Source: Epiperipatus broadwayi (lineage: Eukaryota; Onychophora; Udeonychophora; Euonychophora; Peripatidae). Taken from it: a stretch of 64,000 nt of DNA. A program made the position numbers and the translations under genes. Shown one piece after another: positions 60,840-64,000 of the stretch (its first letter is position 1; each line of letters starts with the position of its first letter). The DNA is taken from assembly GCA_028023455.1 (NCBI GenBank), contig JAQFVV010012398.1, forward strand, positions 9,386,682-9,450,681, read 5' to 3'. The notes below the pieces were generated by a model, which was not told the origin of the DNA, made no database searches, and saw only the letters and a list, made by a program, of their open reading frames with translations.

Positions 60840-63800
60840 TTTTTAATTTTATTATTTAGTCAATTTTTAGTGCTCTCGTACAATTTTATTTGCAAAGCTA
60901 ACAGGTTATTATTATTTTAAAAAGTATTTGCAAAAGGAGAGTGTAAAATAAAAATATTAATAACTTCATTTAATATGCCTTGCTAATTTTTAAAGTCCTG
61001 TTGTCAGTAGTATTCATCAAAATCTTATATATAACTTCGCAATAATAAAATGGACATACCAATAAGTAAAACGTATTCAACTTATAATATTTTAAAAATG
61101 AGTATAATATTTATTAATGCAGTTTCAATAATATTGAACAAGAGGACTATTCAAATGAATAAATTAATTTTATGGACATTGCATGGGAAACTTATTAGAA
61201 AAACTGTTTGCCAATTAAAAGTAAAGACGCATTATTTTATATAGCAAGATAGTCTTGTCCAGTATTAATAAACAATAGAACAAGTATACTCTATATAACT
61301 TTTTGGAAATATCATGTTATAAGAGTAAATGTTATATCCTTTTTGAAGGAAACATTTAAAATATCTACAAGAAATTATTTTAAGAAAAGACTCTTGAAAA
61401 ATATTTAGAAAAGCATATGTTATTAAAACCTGAACAATATATAGGTTATATGCATTCGTGAAAAATTATTTTAAAGCTGATAATTTAAACAATAATGAAA
61501 ATGCTGAATAAGTAATAAATGGTAATAAATTATCACAAAGAAAAAACCTACGAAAGGAAAAGGAATACAGGAAAAAATGAAAGTATGGAATTATCAAAAT
61601 GTTTTATAGTGCGCAAATAATTTATCCGGATAGTTCAAGCTAAGCCGATATGGAATACTATAGTATAGAAGCTTCATAGGATTATTTTTAGTATTATGAT
61701 TTTAATAATCATCATTCTGGACTATAGAAGTAATAAACTATTATTCTATTAACTATTCCAGAGTATATTGATGATTATTTTATTTAATTTTTCAAGATTT
61801 TAAGACATTGTAATATTTTTATATTATTCTTTATTTTTTAAACCTGAGATTTTCGTGCTGGAAGTTCAGATGACACTTACTGCAGAAAACGTATTGTCTT
61901 ATTCGTCGTCATAGCAATGGGGGAGGTTGTAGAATCACTCTTGAAGAGACCATTTTTTTTTTAAAAAAATTTTGATAAAGAAAATGGAAATATTTGGACT
62001 TATAAAGAACATTCATTTTTTCAGCTAAAGACTAAGTAAATATGGTTTTAATTCATTTATTTTTTTAAAATGTAATATTATTTTTATAAGAGTAGGAAAA
62101 TCCTATAATATAATAATTTAAATAATAACATTTTAAATAAAGGTATGGATGTATTTTTCATGTATGCAATGTATCTAATTGATGAAAAACCGAAGACTGC
62201 ATAGGTGATAACAAGCTAATATCACTTGGTAATAGTAAATAAATATTGATATTTTTATGATGTATATTTTGATTTTCTTTTTTAGATTGCCTATGAATTA
62301 TAATGAATGGAAGTATAAATGTTTGATTATATCTAAATGCATTTTATACAACACTTTTAAAATTATGAGACTAGGATTTATTTTGGGAATATGCATACTA
62401 TAACTTTATACTAGTAATATAACACAACATGATAATAAATATTTGTGTGATTCTTTTAAAAACTTTCATATGATTGGATGTTCCAAACATTTATATTACA
62501 AGTTTGTATATGTTTTAGAATATAAAATAAGGAAGTAAAGCAAACTTTTATTGTGGATCAGTGAGATCACTGTAATTATAATGGAATTTTGTTTATTGTT
62601 TTGAATATGCAAGATAGTTATTTTGTCAATGTAAGATGTGATAAATCTTTTAGGAAATAATTATAAGATAGTGGCTTGATAGTAATATGGTGAACATGAA
62701 CCCAAGATGATGTTATAATAGGATGTGATGAGGGAATATGAATATTTTATAATCTTCATGGATATACATTACAGTTAACAGTGCCCTGTAACTGATATAT
62801 TTATTTTGGACAGTGTCTATTTTCTTTAAGTATTGATGTTTTAATAAAAGTGAAGGAATAGCTTGACATCATTAATAGTATTAGAGGTCTTTGGACAAAA
62901 TAGGTCAGGCCTCTATTTCTTATAGATACACTGTGCCATGATATTTTTTGATATATGTTATGAGTTATACTCGAGATTGTCTTCCCTAGATCCTACACAT
63001 CTATTCACTATCTAGATTTCCAATGTAACTACACCGTTCAGTATGATATATTTGAAAAGAAATAATAGATAATTTAGAGTTTAACATATGCTATCATTTG
63101 AATGAGATAAGTTCATTTACTTAGAAGTACAATTTGTATAAATTGGAATTGAAAATTCAATGAATCCTAAAAAAGAAAAGAATCATAAAATATGTTTTTG
63201 ATTTATTCTGGAAGTAAAATAAAATTTCAGGAATAAAGCATATAAAAAAAAGTTGTTCTTTTAAATGTTAAATAACTTTTAAATGCTTTATTTTGTTTTA
63301 AAATAAGTATTGCATATTTAAAAAAATATAATGTTATAAAGTAAAACGATATAAATAATAAGCATAGGTATAATTTTGTATTTATTAAATAATAGGAAAT
63401 ATATCAGCAGTTAAACATATACAGTATTAAAGTAATATTAAATGGGAATATGTTATATTTAATAAACATAGTTTAGTGAACAATGATATCCACAAAATCT
63501 AGTAATAAATTATTAGTAGATATTTTATATGACATCTTTTAACATTGCAAGATGAAAATTGTTTATTTTTTAAAAGATCCATACTCACGATAATGTTATT
63601 TTTTAAGTTTTCTGTAGTATGTTTCTATGGATGTTTTTTTTTAAAAAAGTATAGTTAAATAATATTTAAGGATAGGATTTTTTTTTAATAAAAATAAATA
63701 AATGTAATTTATCATAAGTTTAGTTAGAAAGAGATAAATAAAATGGTATTATTTTATTATTATTTTAAGTCAGAATGAAGACTTAAATAAATTCTAGATT

Positions 63801-64000
63801 GTTTTAAATAACTAAGTAATAAAAAAATGTAGAACAGTGTAAAGTGAGAATATCCAATGTAAATATTGTAAATAAATTGTTTATTTTATTTCATTGTTAA
63901 TAATAAACTTTGTTAAATTTGTTTTCAAAATTTGTGTGTCCTGACTGTTTCATTTTTCCATTACACTGCATGAGATACACAGAATAACTGAATCAAACTT
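60840..64000. other. AT-rich intergenic stretch, no gene seen
   Basis: The open frame 61050-61244 (64 codons) lies about 300 bases after the promoter-like cluster but has no recognisable domain. The rest is A/T-rich with frequent stops. A possible polyadenylation signal AATAAA lies at 63902-63907. Confidence 0.4.

Overview
The window looks like non-coding, transposon-dominated DNA of an AT-rich animal genome, probably an invertebrate. The evidence is the strong A+T bias, CpG being rare except in a few islands, long microsatellites, several non-LTR retrotransposon families, a Penelope-like element, LTR retrotransposons and a short tRNA-derived SINE. I cannot fix the phylum. No intact host protein-coding gene, rRNA or functional tRNA is recognisable, and almost every retroelement reading frame is broken.

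Layout. 1-12 kb is AT-rich intergenic DNA with fold-back (MITE-like) elements at 80-458 and 9384-9579, a CpG-rich promoter-like patch at 2820-3420, small tandem repeats and a SINE copy at 5803-5912. 12.1-29.4 kb is a cluster of one LINE family (LINE-T here), all on the minus strand. It has a 3' scrap (12.1 kb), a 5'-truncated copy (13.7-14.66 kb) and two near-complete copies (15.04-20.18 and 22.32-29.37 kb). Three of the four copies carry a long (TAA)n-type tail, the scrap only a short one, and each large copy also has an ATT run beside its 5' end. A plus-strand Jockey-like LINE fragment (20.48-22.14 kb) sits between the two large copies. The second large copy is split by a Penelope-like element with a 12-bp target-site duplication, and that element contains a SINE with its own duplication, so the nesting is three levels deep.

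29.4-36.4 kb is AT-rich DNA with two more fold-back elements and a decayed LINE hit by a third SINE copy. 36.4-40.7 kb is a plus-strand LINE (LINE-E) whose ORF1 has an SGNH-esterase-like domain, followed by broken endonuclease and reverse transcriptase regions. 41.94-46.44 kb is an old LTR element with about 613-bp LTRs and no recognisable polymerase. A near-perfect 110-bp-arm hairpin follows at 46.77 kb, then a Tc1-like transposase scrap at 48.6 kb. 50.05-59.75 kb is a 9.7-kb minus-strand LTR retrotransposon with very long LTRs (about 3.3 kb each) around a 3.0-kb interior. That interior keeps only a gag-like coiled coil and integrase C-terminal remnants. The last 4 kb is AT-rich with one promoter-like cluster.

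The elements relate through insertion preference rather than through any operon. LINE-T copies are flanked by ATT repeats and both LTR elements abut (AT)n tracts. The most interesting hypotheses are a LINE family that homes to (TAA)n tails and so nests in its own copies, a hammerhead-like motif in the Penelope remnant, and a possible gene-conversion patch in the giant LTRs.
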